Assembly: GCA_032718475.1 (NCBI GenBank)
Contig: JAUCBJ010006770.1
Location: 1 to 44,890, forward strand
Direction of reading: 5' to 3'
DNA from: Nemertoderma westbladi
Lineage: Eukaryota > Xenacoelomorpha > Nemertodermatida > Nemertodermatidae
Length of the DNA: 44,890 nt
Part shown: positions 20,543-31,401 of the stretch, one piece after another
How the letters are laid out: every line of letters starts with the position of its first letter
How positions within the stretch are numbered: position 1 is the stretch's first letter
Made by a program: the position numbers and the translations under genes
The notes under the pieces: generated by a model
Databases searched by the model: none
What the model was told of the DNA's origin: nothing
The model's input: the letters and a program-made list of their open reading frames with translations, nothing else

Positions 20543-23500
20543 AGAAAATTTCCTGTGTATAGTCAGTCAATTACAGACATGTGTAGGTCCACTAGCACTC
20601 TCAAAGGTTTTAAATCAAAAGTTGACTATAAAGATCTGTTTCAAGCTTGTAAAGCAGACCTTGAACTTGAAAGTTTGTCAAGATTTAGAAAGAATTTTGA
20701 CAATGCTTCCCTCTCTAAAGAAATAAAGAAAATTCTTAATAACAATAACAGAGAGTGGAAGACTCCATGGGCACAACTTGCATTAGAGTGGACTAAAAGC
20801 TCAATCAAACAACCGGTTGATAAACAACATGTCTTTGATAGTGATATAGCTGAAACTTTAGCTTTGAGGTGGTTTAGAAATGAATCAAAAGTGAGATGTT
20901 TGACTGAGGATGGAAAGGAGATAATGCATGATGTGGAATCTGAGCTGGCAAAACAACTAGTAGGATTAATTGGTTATGGGAGGTATGCATCTATTAAAAA
21001 GGCAGAATTTAAAAATAAACTAAGTCAAGCTCAAACTGATGAACCACTGGGTTATAAGGACATTAAAGATGATGAAGTTTTAATGGATGTTGAAACATTA
21101 ATGTCTAAAGCACCATTCTTTAAAAGAGCTGTCATGTTATCATCATTAACTATTGATCAAGCCTCAGCTGCTAAGGCTTTCAAGAAAGCTCAAGAAGATA
21201 CTAAGGTTGCTTCTATAGATGTTGTATTTATAGTAGCATTTATGACTATCATGATGTATGATGAACAATTAGATTTGTTGACAATGCTCAGGATACTTCT
21301 AAATATAAAGAATAGAGGGGCATATAGCAGCAAGTTATTGAACTCTAAAGGTGTGTTACTGCAACCTTTCAAGAATGGTCGTGAAGTAACAACTCAAGCA
21401 GTTCTGAGTTTACTTAATAAGATTGCAACAGAAGATGTTAGCATTTACGAACTAGTCAATGACATATCAGGTTGTGTTGATGCACAACCTATATACTTTG
21501 GAATTGCAGCAAAACAACAGGTAATTAGCGTACATGAACTTACTTTATCAGACACTGCAGAGAAGCTTAAATTGAGATTATTGGAGATGCCGGCATTAGC
21601 AGTGTCTAAATCAATGCCTACTAGTTGTTTAGATGTAAAAAGCAATGAAGTAAACTTTAGAAAGAGGGTCTGTGAAGCAATGATGGAAAATGTTTCATCC
21701 ATATATCAAACTGACAGATCCGATCCCACTAACAATACAATTAAGATCAAAGGAGAAAAGAAAGTGTGGACAACTTACTGGACTTACGATCATGGTAAAT
21801 GGGGTCCAAACCACCACCCACAAGCATTCAGGGTTATCATGGTTGCATTTGATATGCAAGAGTATAGCGATGTCATGGAGTTGGAGCTTGCATGTCACAC
21901 ATACAAGAGAATGGAAATCCCTATAAGTTATGTAAAAATGGTTTTAAGGAAAATCATAAAAAAGATGGAATTGGATGACAATGAGACTTTTGTACATGAG
22001 ATACTTAAAAAGGGTAACTCATATGTTGAGACTACATTTGACATGCGTCAAGGCATGTTGCACAGGTGTAGTGACGTTTACGGTACATGTGTTAACAATT
22101 ACAGTCATCATATATCAATATTGTATATAAAGAAAGTGTACCACAATGTGAAACAAATTAGAAATGATGAGATGGGCACGTCAGATGATTATGCCAATAT
22201 AATGGAAATAGAGTTTACTGTGCCAACACAATGGCAGGAAGTCAAAGAGATGATTATGCTTTATCAAAAGGTATTCTCAACAGTCCAAAACATGTGTAAT
22301 ATGATAATTTCAGAAAAAAGCAATAGCTCACCATCTATCTGTGAGTTTAAATCAGAATTCATGAATATGGGGAAACAGGTGTTAGCAGTTTTGAAGTTTG
22401 TAACGGGTCCTTTGCAAATCAGTAGAGATATTACACCTGAAAACTATTACAATAGTTGTACATCAACAATGCAGCAGCTATTGTCATGCAACGGTGATGG
22501 TATTCAAGCATCCCTAATATATGCATGTTTCTTGCATAGATTTCAATGTGTATTTGGATTAACCAGATTTTTTGGTTCAAAGCGTAGAATGTGGGATGAT
22601 CATAAACAATTATTATTACCTCCATCACTTGGTGGATTTCCTCCTCCTTCTCTAATTGACACTATAATGGGCTGTCATGATTTACTTCTACTAACTAATT
22701 TAAAGACATTGTGGAACCTTAAATGCGAGCACAACAAGTGCCACCATAACCTGATACTTAATCACCTGAAAAGATGTGAGACTGATTCTTCAGGCTGGCA
22801 CCTACCTTTCTACATGCCTCGCACATGTGATCATAGGAGAGAGATCAAAGATATAAAAGATCAAACCAAGATTGAAGAAATGCACTGGTTAAAAAAAGAA
22901 GTTTTAATCAATTTTGCTTCTGACTTAATGGAAGGTGCAAAGTTGCTGGCTACACAATCATTAATAAGCTATGCACGCGACAGTTTTAGTAATGTTAACA
23001 GGGTAAAGATATTTAGGAAATCATCACACATAGCAAATGGTTTCTTTGTGAGACTCAAAGATGGAACAAAAGCATTCTGGAAAGAACATGTAACTAACTG
23101 GCAGGGTGAATGTGCTTTAGAAACACTTAGTGAAGAAGATCTGAGAAAGTTGCCGTGGATGAGCATGAAAAAGGTTTATGCCGACTTAGAAACAAAATAC
23201 AATGAATTAACAGCATATGCTAATGCTCATGTTGATGATACTGAACCTCACTTATTTCATCCGGTTGAACACAAAGCGCACATCTATTATAGAATATTGC
23301 CATCAACCAATAATCCATTGTTGGCTATATTATGCGTTATCAAAGATATGTCAGATGTGATAAGCATCATCCCATCAGAAAAGATGTGTTATAAAACTTT
23401 GTCAGATGAAGTGAGTCAAGTGAAACAGTTTTTCCATGACATACTTGACAATGATGATGCACTCAAAATGGCATTGAGAACTCAGATGTTAAGAACAGTC

Positions 23501-24580
23501 CCTGGGTATTATTTGTCATCCCTAGGACCTACTCTCAATGATACTATGCTAAACATAATGAGATACAATTCCATGTCTGGTCGTAAGTTCATTATAAACG
23601 CTGAGGCGAGGTCTAATCCTTGTTTAACTGTGGATCCTCAAAAGGTCATTGAATCATTAATAAGTTTAGTGTCAGTTGCTGATATAAAAGAGTGTGTAAA
23701 AATCAGACTGTTGAATAAGTGGTGTGTTGACCCTACATTTACCAACACAACTAAACCAGCAAAGGATATATTAGTTGAAAGAGCCAGTATGGATGAAAGA
23801 TCAGGGATTGCAAGAACTGCAATGTTGGCATATTTAGGTTGCCAAAATGAACTTGCCCGATTGAAGTCAGATCTAGTTAGAACCACCAATTTCATAGCAG
23901 GTAGGGAAGGCAACAAATGTTTTTACTCTTATAAGAGAGACAATGAAACCATGGATATTGTCGTAGAACACATCAATTCTGAAGCAAAAGAAGCAACTGA
24001 ACCACAGTTTGATGTAAAAATAATATCAAAAATAAAAAATGAGCACACACTAAATAATCTGAAATCTATAATGCTGAGGAATTTTTATGACGAAAATAAA
24101 ATTATAAATCTAGATGAAATAGAGGTTGAAGAAGGGATTACAAGATTTAGCGAACTAAATTTACATGGTGACTTGTCATTACCGGTGGTAAATCTAATGA
24201 GTGGATATTTAGAGTGGACTTCAGTTTTCAAGAAAGGCACAAACCTTGATGCACTTAAGGAAGCAAGAGTGAGAGAAAGTCACTTAAAGACTTTGATCAA
24301 AGGAATGAAAATTGCTAAAACCAAATTAGAACCATACACCGCCTTTGGTAATAAATTATTAAGTTTAAATAAGACACCATTAAGTAACAAGGTCAGGATT
24401 AATATATCAAATGACATCAGTGTACTATGGTCTTTATCACAGATGCCTTGCGTTAAATCCCTGATTTTTAATAATAATGTGCCATGGACACATGTGAAGT
24501 ACAAAGAAAATGAATTCACACTAGAAGAAAAACAAAGGATGGCAGATGTCTTTAGGGGTAACAATATACCAATAAATTAA
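20543..24580 (+). pseudogene. L relic, segment 5: RdRp core with intact catalytic motifs
   Basis: About 1,345 codons are open. Motif order is that of bunyavirus L: pre-motif A/F around 'IAAKQQVISVHE' (21500-21535); motif A 'YDHGKWGPNHH' with the metal-binding Asp codon at 21788; motif B 'RQGMLHRCSDVYG' at about 22046; motif C SDD at 22181-22189; motif D near 'NMIISEKSN' (about 22295-22325); motif E 'EFKSEF' at 22343-22360. A later 'LLLPPSLGGFPPPS' at about 22610-22650 matches the conserved LPxxLGG after the palm. All key acidic residues are present. The combination DxxKW (A), QGxxHxxS (B), SDD (C) and ExxSxF (E) separates bunyavirus-type polymerases from mononegavirus (GDN) and retroelement enzymes. 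Confidence 0.92.
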
Positions 24581-25222
24581 CTAGAGGAGAGTAGAACTCC
24601 AAAACTCAGAGGGGACATTTATACATTTGAAGAAAAATTAAACCTTAGATTGTTCTCACTTATTGAGTTATTTGCAATAGTTAAAACACTCTCCAGATAC
24701 GATTGTCTTGAAGGAGCACTTCTTGTTAGTTCAAAGCTTAATAGCTCTAAGATGTGTAAGATATTGAACATACAGAGGAGTGTCTGTGGAATTATTACCA
24801 ATGGACACATAAACATAAAACAGGACAAAGGTTGTTCGTACAAGACAAGCGTAAACATAGTTGATAAAAAATCATTATATAATTTTAATAAGGCAAGGTG
24901 GGTAAAAGACTCAGACAACAAAGAAGGGGTGTGTTATGTTGATCACACTGACATTCCTTACATGTTTTCAAATACATTTATAAAGAAGATATTATCAAGG
25001 GAAATAGTGAATCCTTTACATGATCAGACTTTAAAAGGTCATTACTTTGATGACATAGAAGAAAGTGACATTGATACAGACAGTGAATCTTCTGACACTA
25101 TCTCACTAGCAGACAACTTGTCAGAAAGTTTTGAAAGTGGCTCCCATAGTACAGATGATGACTCAGCAATCAGCCCGAGAAGGAACACGGAACCGCAACT
25201 GGCATATGATTTAGGCATCTAA
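24581..25222 (+). pseudogene. L relic, segment 6: C-terminal tail
   Basis: The same frame continues after the TAA at 24578 and ends at TAA 25220. The last ~70 residues are strongly acidic and Ser-rich ('DDIEESDIDTDSESSDTISL'), as is common at L C-termini. A 'tcaaataaacgc' sequence with AATAAA follows at about 25238. No poly(A) tract or clear target duplication was found at either end. Confidence 0.7.
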
Positions 25223-25466
25223 GACAAATGCACTCTTTCAAATAAACGCACATTTGAAATAGATCAATTTTTTGTGTCTTATTACAAACATTTGGGGGGG
25301 AACATCCTTGGCAATTACATAGATCGTTCTACCTTTTAAAAATAATATATTTTGGTGTTAAATCATCTAATTACTGTTCTGTACTGCACTGAATACTGCT
25401 ACCCAATATTTCAATAATGGTTGATTCGTGGGGGAGACATGCATAAAGACTAAGTACCGGTATACA

Positions 25467-26840
25467 ATGACAAAAAAAAACAGAAACTCAAAACCCCAGA
25501 AAGAAAATCCCAAACTCCCCACAGACTCATTCAACAATGGCGATCCGATGGTGAACCAATCTACTACTCCCAATGGTATTATTTCCCCGGTCCAGCTCCA
25601 AACCCAGTACCGGACCCCAACAAGACAGTCGACATCACAACTTGATGATGTCAAAGATAATATAACCTCGCTCAAGGATTTCATCCACCAGGAACTCTCA
25701 TCAATTAAAGAACCCCTAGAAGCACACTCATTGACTCTAAATTCGATTACAAATAAACTCACAGACATCGAACAAAGTCAGGATTTCCTTGCTGAAAAGT
25801 ATGACGAATTCCGAACAGTCATCTCCACTCTGTCAGCAGAGAACAACACACTAAAAGTTAAAGTCAATCAACTCGAATCGGAAGTATCCACGCTTTCAGG
25901 CTCAGTCAACAAACTGGAGCAGCATTCGCGTAATAACAACATTATAATTAATGGGATTCCGGAAGAAATTGACCGGGATAACCTTGAGCGCCTTGTGATT
26001 GATATAGGAGAAAAGGTAGGGGTTGACATCGCTGCGTCGGAAATCGAGGACTGTCACTGCATCGGCTCCGCCGTCGTTGAACCCAAAAATCACGATAATC
26101 CGAGAGCTACACGACCACGTTCTGTGATTTACAGGTTTGTTAACCGTAGAACTCGAAATAATCTGATAATAAACCGACGTCATTTGTTTACTAATCCAAT
26201 AGATCTACCAACCGGACTACAAGGGTCAAAGATATACATAAACGAGGATTTAAGCGACACGAACAAGAAGATTCTTAATGCTGCTCTATTATTCAAGAAA
26301 AAGCACGAGTTCAGTTTCTGTTGGACTCGTCAGGGGACAACTTTCCTCCATAAATCGAAAGACAAAGATGCAATTGTGATACGATCTATGGAAGATATAC
26401 ATCGCCTAGAATCCTCTATGAATCATACAAAGCCAGATTCTACTTCTGAAAATGTTACAACTGCAAAGAAGCATGTTGCAACGTCCGTCGCTACTCCGTC
26501 CAGGAGGGGACCATCACCTCAATGGCGCCCTGGTGTTGCCATTAGTGGAAATCGGTTCCACTCCAACCCGCAATTCGCTTCCGACGACATCCACTCGCCT
26601 TTCATCCCTAGAGGAGTAATACCCACTACCAATCGTTTTAATGTCGATGGTTTCGCTACACCACCTCAACATTTCTCTATGTCGTCTCCGTTGATGGGGC
26701 AAAATAATCCTTACATGCCTGTACCCAGCCCAGTTACTATGCAACCCGACCAGGCAATTGGCATTAATAGCAATATAATATTTTACTTTACTTCATATTT
26801 CGATCCTATAGATGTAAATTTATCAAGTTTTATTTCGTAG
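25467..26840 (+). CDS. LINE-type ORF1 protein (coiled coil plus RRM-like domain)
   Basis: A 457-codon ORF from ATG 25467 (an upstream GTG extension is unlikely). It has a low-complexity polar N-terminus, then a coiled coil with heptad-like Leu/Ile spacing from about residue 60 to 150 ('LESEVSTLSGSVNKLEQHSR'). An RRM-like fold follows, starting 'NNNIIINGIPEE' and continuing through 'IEDCHCIG', 'RPRSVIYRFVNRRTRNNLI' and 'IYINEDLSDTNKKIL', and the tail is Pro/Ser/Asn-rich. This is the layout of ORF1 nucleic-acid chaperones of L1-, CR1- and Jockey-like non-LTR elements of invertebrates. No endonuclease/RT ORF2 follows, so it is either a 3'-deleted copy or a domesticated single ORF. Its frame is intact. 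It lies 245 bp downstream of the viral L relic in the same orientation, which makes LINE-assisted integration tempting but unproven. Confidence 0.75.
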   Translation: MTKKNRNSKPQKENPKLPTDSFNNGDPMVNQSTTPNGIISPVQLQTQYRTPTRQSTSQLDDVKDNITSLKDFIHQELSSIKEPLEAHSLTLNSITNKLTDIEQSQDFLAEKYDEFRTVISTLSAENNTLKVKVNQLESEVSTLSGSVNKLEQHSRNNNIIINGIPEEIDRDNLERLVIDIGEKVGVDIAASEIEDCHCIGSAVVEPKNHDNPRATRPRSVIYRFVNRRTRNNLIINRRHLFTNPIDLPTGLQGSKIYINEDLSDTNKKILNAALLFKKKHEFSFCWTRQGTTFLHKSKDKDAIVIRSMEDIHRLESSMNHTKPDSTSENVTTAKKHVATSVATPSRRGPSPQWRPGVAISGNRFHSNPQFASDDIHSPFIPRGVIPTTNRFNVDGFATPPQHFSMSSPLMGQNNPYMPVPSPVTMQPDQAIGINSNIIFYFTSYFDPIDVNLSSFIS

Positions 26841-26986
26841 GTTTACAGTGGTCAGACAATAACTAATAAATCGACCTAATATGATAATCATCAATATGTC
26901 TTGCATACTCAATTGCTATTATTATAATATCTTCTACTTAATTGTAAATTTTAAATTACCTAGTAGATGTATCATAATACCGGATA

Positions 26987-27319
26987 AATTTTGGGGGGGG
27001 GGGGGGGGGGTCTAGGAACATCCTATTGTTCATTTTCGCTTAGTTGCTGAGATCCTCTCGTCCCCCAAATCCCAGGATTCTATAAAGGCATTCTGCTGGA
27101 CTAGTTCCGTGGCCGGAATAGTGTTCGGTGTTCTGCGAACAGAGAACCTAATCGGTTTAGGGCCCTAAACCGATTAGGTTCTCTGTTCGCAGAACACCGA
27201 ACACCGAACACCGAACAGAATCCCTTTATAGAATCCTGGAATTGTTGGGACGAGAGGATCTCAGCAGCTAAGCGAAAACGAACAATAGGATGTTCCTAGA
27301 CCCCCCCCCCCCAAAAAAT
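26987..27319. repeat. Large palindrome (foldback element) edged by G and C tracts
   Basis: The two halves are inverted copies meeting at GGGCCC (centre 27162/27163). The inner 42-bp arms (27121-27204) pair without a mismatch. The outer arms pair imperfectly but clearly ('ctaggaacatcctattgttc' against its complement near 27280-27300; 'gagatcctctcg' against 'cgagaggatctc'). A G run (26993-27010) marks one edge and a C run (27301-27312) the other. The right arm has extra copies of 'cgaacac'. The structure fits a foldback/MITE-type insertion; no coding capacity. Confidence 0.9.
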
Positions 27320-28415
27320 CTATCTAGAAGACTTTTTCCCATATACATTACGTTTCAAAAGTCTACGGTTCTCCGGCTAGGGCCAATTTGAGTCAAAAAG
27401 TCAGCCTCCCTAGCAACCTCGTTGCTATGCGTACAAGTCCAGAACTGCTAATGCTACGGACTTGGTACCGGCGCCAAACTGTAGGCAGCATATGAGTTTA
27501 CATTGAGGGAGTCTTTTGTGGAGGTGCCCGATCATGATCTTGACTGTGATCAGCAAAGATCAGTTTTGATCAGCAATCGGACACTCAAGGCTTGCTCCAA
27601 TCGAAAAACTTAACATTACAAAAAGATTCAGCGACCCCACATTAGTCATGATTCCCGTTAAAAGATTTTAAAAAAAGTGAATTCTTCCTGATCAAAACGC
27701 AAGATCATGATCGCGCAAAGATCGGACTTTGTAAAATCGTAACTAAGCATTTTGGATATAAACAATTACTGTAGGAAACGTTCAGAACACCGCCCTGAGT
27801 CGATTAAAAAAAAATTTGGCTAGATCGGACAATAGGTTCTCGAGATCTGATACCTGATCATTAAAGATCATATTTTTTGGTTTTTTCCAATTTTCTCGAA
27901 AACTTTGTTTGAGACCCCCGATTTTTTTTTTACGAATCGACTTCTATGGTCAAGGGGCAACTTTTGAGCATTTCGAAATTTTCAAAAAGCGATTTGATCA
28001 GGCCGCGATCAGAAAAGATCGTGTTTTAAAAATGTAGAAAAATATAAATGTAGTACGACGGTGTTGCTACTATGTTCCTTATTTTTTCAACAGCAAAGAT
28101 AGAAAAATCATTGGCTCGAAATTCCCGGGAAGTGATTTCCATGCTGCCGATGTTACCTATCATTATCTCGTGTATAAAGATGCTCACCATGCTTGAAATT
28201 ACATCAGTCTATACTATAATTGGAAATAGCACCTTTTGTTGCAGCGAGCGTCGCATACTGTAGTTGTGTCATATGTTAATTAAATATACAGTACTCTAAT
28301 ATTGTAGTTGCATCAAATATTTTGTTATATACATAGTAATGGTGTTGGTTCATTGATATTTATATTATATTATATTATATTATATTGTATTGTTGAAATA
28401 TCTTAATAATAATAA
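27320..28415. other. Non-coding stretch with dense GATC sites
   Basis: No supportable gene. Between about 27531 and 28030 there are roughly 16 GATC tetramers, including GATCATGATC twice, several times the chance frequency. The block ends before an AT-rich (tatat)n leader at 28350-28390. A 63-codon ORF at 28072-28263 looks like chance. Confidence 0.5.
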
Positions 28416-28916
28416 ATGACTGACTTTAATTCAGGTCCATATAATTTAAACTTTCAAATGGGAACGAGTATGATAATTTCTGGCCCATCTGGTTCAGGAA
28501 AGTCAACATTTGTCAGCAATTTAATTAAACACAAGAATGGCTGCTTCAACGAACCCCCCTTGCGAGTATTGTATTGTTACGGGAGCAATCCCCCGACTAT
28601 TCCCGGTTTTACTCACCTTTACAAAGGTTTGCCAGAAAATATAGATAGTTTAGTGAATAGTCGAGATTTATTAATTATAGATGATTTATTAACAGAAACT
28701 GAGTCCAGTACAGCTTTAACTGTATTGTTTACTAAGGTAGCTCATCATTCCAATATATTTATTTGTTTTATAATGCAAAACATGTTTTACGGTGGGAAGC
28801 ATAACCGCACAAGATCAATTATTAGCCATACCTTAGTATTAATGAAAAATCCGCGAGATGTAAAGTTAATTGGGTTAATAGGGTTCATCACCCGCTGCAT
28901 ATACGAATCAGGGTAG
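28416..28916 (+). pseudogene. Packaging-type P-loop ATPase (Polinton/adintovirus-like), truncated and fused to a repeat
   Basis: ATG at 28416. The protein begins with a Walker A 'MIISGPSGSGKSTFVSNLI' (residues ~20-38), then 'VLYCYGSNPP' and 'KGLPENID'. A Walker B 'DLLIIDDLL' follows, then the characteristic 'LFTKVAHHSN ... QNMFYGG ... RSIISHTLVLMKNPRD'. This is the pattern of the genome-packaging ATPases of Polinton/Maverick-type and related virus-like elements, which pump DNA into a capsid. Homology stops at NPRD (about 28857), where the sequence switches to a minus-strand gene repeated at 35145. The last ~20 codons are therefore a chimeric tail. The C-terminal part of the ATPase is lost. 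The family name rests on motif recall; the ATPase call itself is firm. Confidence 0.7.
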
Positions 28917-29338
28917 ATGCCAAGGTGCCACCCAAGCGCCCAGTGGTTACAGGTTAGAGTGCTGGTTGGTGGCCCACCATGACATGGATGCATAGAGCTG
29001 ACCGTTAATTCTGAGGTTTCTTCAAACAGCTGACTTAAGACGCGCATGTGAGCTGCACCACGGGGATTAGGTACTGCAAAGTAGTCCAACTTGTAGTTCC
29101 TTTCTATTATGCCCAAAGCTATTGGAACCAAACATGGGTCCAAAGAGCCTTTCTGACAGCTCTCTCTTAATGACTTCGCTAAACATTCTAGGTCAATAGA
29201 CGGGTTTTTAACCAAGCGGGAGGAGCGTTGGAAGCTCGGTCGAAAAGTTCCCTAGATACTTACCCAAGTTGTGCACTGAGTTATACTCCCAATAGTCTCC
29301 CTTTTCAATTCCGTATGTTTTAGGCATGGAATCGTTGG
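28857..29338 (-). pseudogene. Truncated, frameshifted copy of the 245-codon unit gene
   Basis: On the minus strand this matches codons ~5-165 of the ORF at 34919-35656, with few differences. It has an extra A near 29208 ('ggtttttaacc' against 'ggtttttacc'), which shifts the frame. It lacks the gene's start, because of the deletion at 29338, and its 3' third, because of the junction with the ATPase at 28857. It is non-functional. Confidence 0.8.
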
Positions 29339-30113
29339 TTCCCAGAGCTCTTCCTATCTATATATCTTACCTATCTTTATAGTCTAGTCCTATCTGTCCG
29401 TTTGTCTGTCTTTTTATTCTGTCTGTCAAAATATAAAAAAATACACCAGACCTAACTAAAGATATTGCTATGGGGTTTTTCTGGTCTGTGATATCGATTC
29501 TGGTATCAGTTTCTACAATTTATGGAGTCTAGTCCTATCTGCCCGTCTGTCGGTCTTTTTAGTCTGTCTGTCAAAATATAAAAAATACACCAGACCTAAC
29601 TAAAAATTTTGCTATGGGGTTTTTCTGGTCTGTTAATTCGTTTCTGGTATCAGTTTCTAGGATTCCTATTGGTACCATATCTGACCATTATAGTTTGTTT
29701 ATTAAAGTAGAACTACCAGTTGTTTAAAACGCCATTGATACAAACCAATAACAAACAACCTAACAGATAACTGAATACATAAATAGGCCTGCTATTATTA
29801 AGCTAATTCCTGGTTTATTTGTTTATTTTTATGTAACATTTACCGGAACCAAACTGCACCTAAAACTATCTGACTACATGACTATGTTGTAATACCTTCT
29901 GATTTTCAGTGGTCTATATTCTGATTTCCAGCAGTCTATATTCCGATATTAGACTAATTTTAATTTCGTTCCCATGGTACCCAATATTGGCAGGAGGCAG
30001 TGAAGGGCAATATTCAGTTAATCGGCATTATATCGGTAAGTAGATTATTAAATAAATTATATTGATTTAGATAATAATAAAATAATTAATGTAATTAATT
30101 AATTTAAGTGTTA

Positions 30114-30395
30114 AAGTAAAAAAGTAAATTTTCTTCGGCCACTAGGCCAGGGATTACGCACAAAGTCTGACGACTTATTTCCAGTGCGGTCCCCCCAGAA
30201 CTTTACTCCCCAGAGGAAACTCCAGTACTCATTTAGCTACCACTTAAGGATGCAAGGCAGAGATGCGCCCTGGCTGGTCCCTTTAAAGCATTCGTGCCGA
30301 AACGAAAACTGCCCTGGCCCATGTGAGGATCGAACCCACGACCTACAGGAGATGTGAATTCAATGCAACCACTACACCAAGGTGAAACCTTGGTG
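30114..30395 (-). mobile_element. tRNA-derived SINE, minus orientation, inside repeat copy 1
   Basis: The segment is missing from repeat copy 2, where 'aagtgttaggtataatg' is continuous at about 36826-36842. This defines the insertion at ~282 bp. On the minus strand it begins with a tRNA-like head ('ggtgtagtggttgc', then B-box 'gtgggttcgatcctc' at about 30316-30330). It ends in A/T-rich sequence near 30114. A short imperfect duplication (gtgtta / gtggtta) flanks it. The body has no resemblance to the SINE at 12741. Confidence 0.8.
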
Positions 30396-30630
30396 GTTAG
30401 GTATAATGATTATTACTTTCTATGGTATATGGTACGGTACTGAATTAGACTATAGGCCTAATTAATTAATTTAAAGTATTGTAATAAATGAGGTCTATTA
30501 AATTATTTCCTGTAATAATATGCCGGTTATCTTTACAGAAATCCACAGCCCGGATGTAGCTCCCAGTTCCTTCAATCCGGTTGATAACATCCCCAGTTCC
30601 AGAATTTATAATATAAATCAACTCCTAGTT

Positions 30631-30783
30631 CACAGTGTGCCTGAAATCGAATCTTGGGACTTGAAAATGCCCAGACAAAAGGAGACTATTTCTAGGATCA
30701 GTTTTCTGCGCAGAATTCAAAATAAGAAAAACGAAAATATTTTATGGAGCCCTTCGGGATTTATTTACTGAATATTTAATTAA
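30631..30783 (+). repeat. Left terminal inverted repeat of the RAG1-like transposon
   Basis: It starts CACAGTGTGCCTGAAATC and pairs with 34404-34556. The only mismatch in the first ~148 bp is in 'gcgcAgaa' against 'gcgcTgaa'. An 'ACAAAAGG' word begins at 30675, 37 bp after the heptamer. This does not match the 12/23 spacing of recombination signals. Confidence 0.95.
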
Positions 30784-31140
30784 TTAACCAATATTAATAC
30801 TAATATTATAAATTTATTTAACTGAAAATGCCCAGACAAAGTGAGACCATTTCTAGGGTCAGTTTTCTGAGCTGATTTCAAAACAAGAAAAATTAAAAAA
30901 TTTTACGGAGCCCTTCAGGATTTATTTACTGAATATTTAATTAATTAACCAATATTAATACTAATATCATAAATTTATTTAACTGAAAATGCCCAGACAA
31001 AGTGAGACCATTTCTAGTGTCAGTTTTCTGAGCTGATTTCAAAAAAAGAAAAACGAAAAAATTTTACGGAGCCCTTCAGCATTTATTTAATAAATTATTT
31101 AATTAATTAACTAAAATTAATAATAATTATTGTTATAAAT
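30663..31140 (+). repeat. Left subterminal repeats of the transposon, three units
   Basis: 'gaaaatgcccagac' followed by 'cagttttctg' and 'cggagccctt'-type sequence recurs from 30663, 30834 and 30985 (171 and 151 bp apart). The first unit overlaps the TIR. The right side has the same number of units in inverted orientation. Confidence 0.92.
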
Positions 31141-31401
31141 TTCTTTAACTATAAATGTCAGGTCATAATAAGCTATATGGAGCAGCTACCATGCATAGTT
31201 AGTACACAGGAAGTATTTTCAGCTTTTCTACACTGACCGTTCGTAATAATTTAATATTATTAGTTAATTTTAACATTAGTTATGTAATATTACCGAATTT
31301 AGGTAAATTCTACATTTACGCAAACATAAACAGGCGAATATATAGACATAAAAATAAAATCAAAATATAATAATATAATCTAATAATATAATTTATAATT
31401 T

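Larger units (their letters stand above)
16595..25222 (+). pseudogene. Endogenous bunyavirus-like L (RNA-dependent RNA polymerase) gene, nearly full length, broken
   Basis: An 8.6-kb coding block in one orientation, about 2,870 codons, has the composition and motif order of the L protein of segmented negative-strand bunyaviruses. L replicates and transcribes the RNA genome and cleaves host mRNA caps. The catalytic core lies in the long uninterrupted part (20543-24580). Breaks: in-frame stops at 17045-17047, 20540-20542 and 24578-24580, and frame changes near 17800, 18365 and 18425. The frame returns to the original after the third. There are no introns, and the frames either side of each stop continue with the same style of sequence, so this is a decayed integrated copy, not a host gene. 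No glycoprotein or nucleoprotein gene is visible next to it. I cannot place it in a family, and I did not find a clear cap-snatching endonuclease motif in the N-terminal part. Confidence 0.88.
28857..30630 (-). repeat. Direct-repeat unit, copy 1 (left part, before the transposon insertion)
   Basis: 28857-29338 is nearly identical to 35145-35637. The copy then jumps (a ~470-bp deletion at 'agagctctt') to sequence matching 36104 onward, and continues to 30630, where the RAG1-like transposon sits. The unit resumes at 34557-34636. Copy 1 also contains a SINE (30114-30395) absent from copy 2. The 'tctgtctgtc'-rich and 'ctatggggtttttctggtct' segments are internally duplicated (near 29400 and 29530). 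Confidence 0.88.

Noticed and set aside
16595-25222. Reading the block as a host gene with introns
   Set aside because: Breaks are point stops and single-base frame changes without splice sites, and the motif set is viral.
30316-30395. A functional tRNA gene
   Set aside because: Only the B box and a loose A box are present, and the segment continues into a SINE body absent from the paralogous copy.
30638-30690. A recombination-signal nonamer (ACAAAAACC) 12 or 23 bp after the CACAGTG
   Set aside because: At the 23-bp position the sequence is TTGAAAATG. The closest A-rich word, ACAAAAGGA, is 37 bp away and matches only six of nine bases. The heptamer is real, but a 12/23 signal is not supported.
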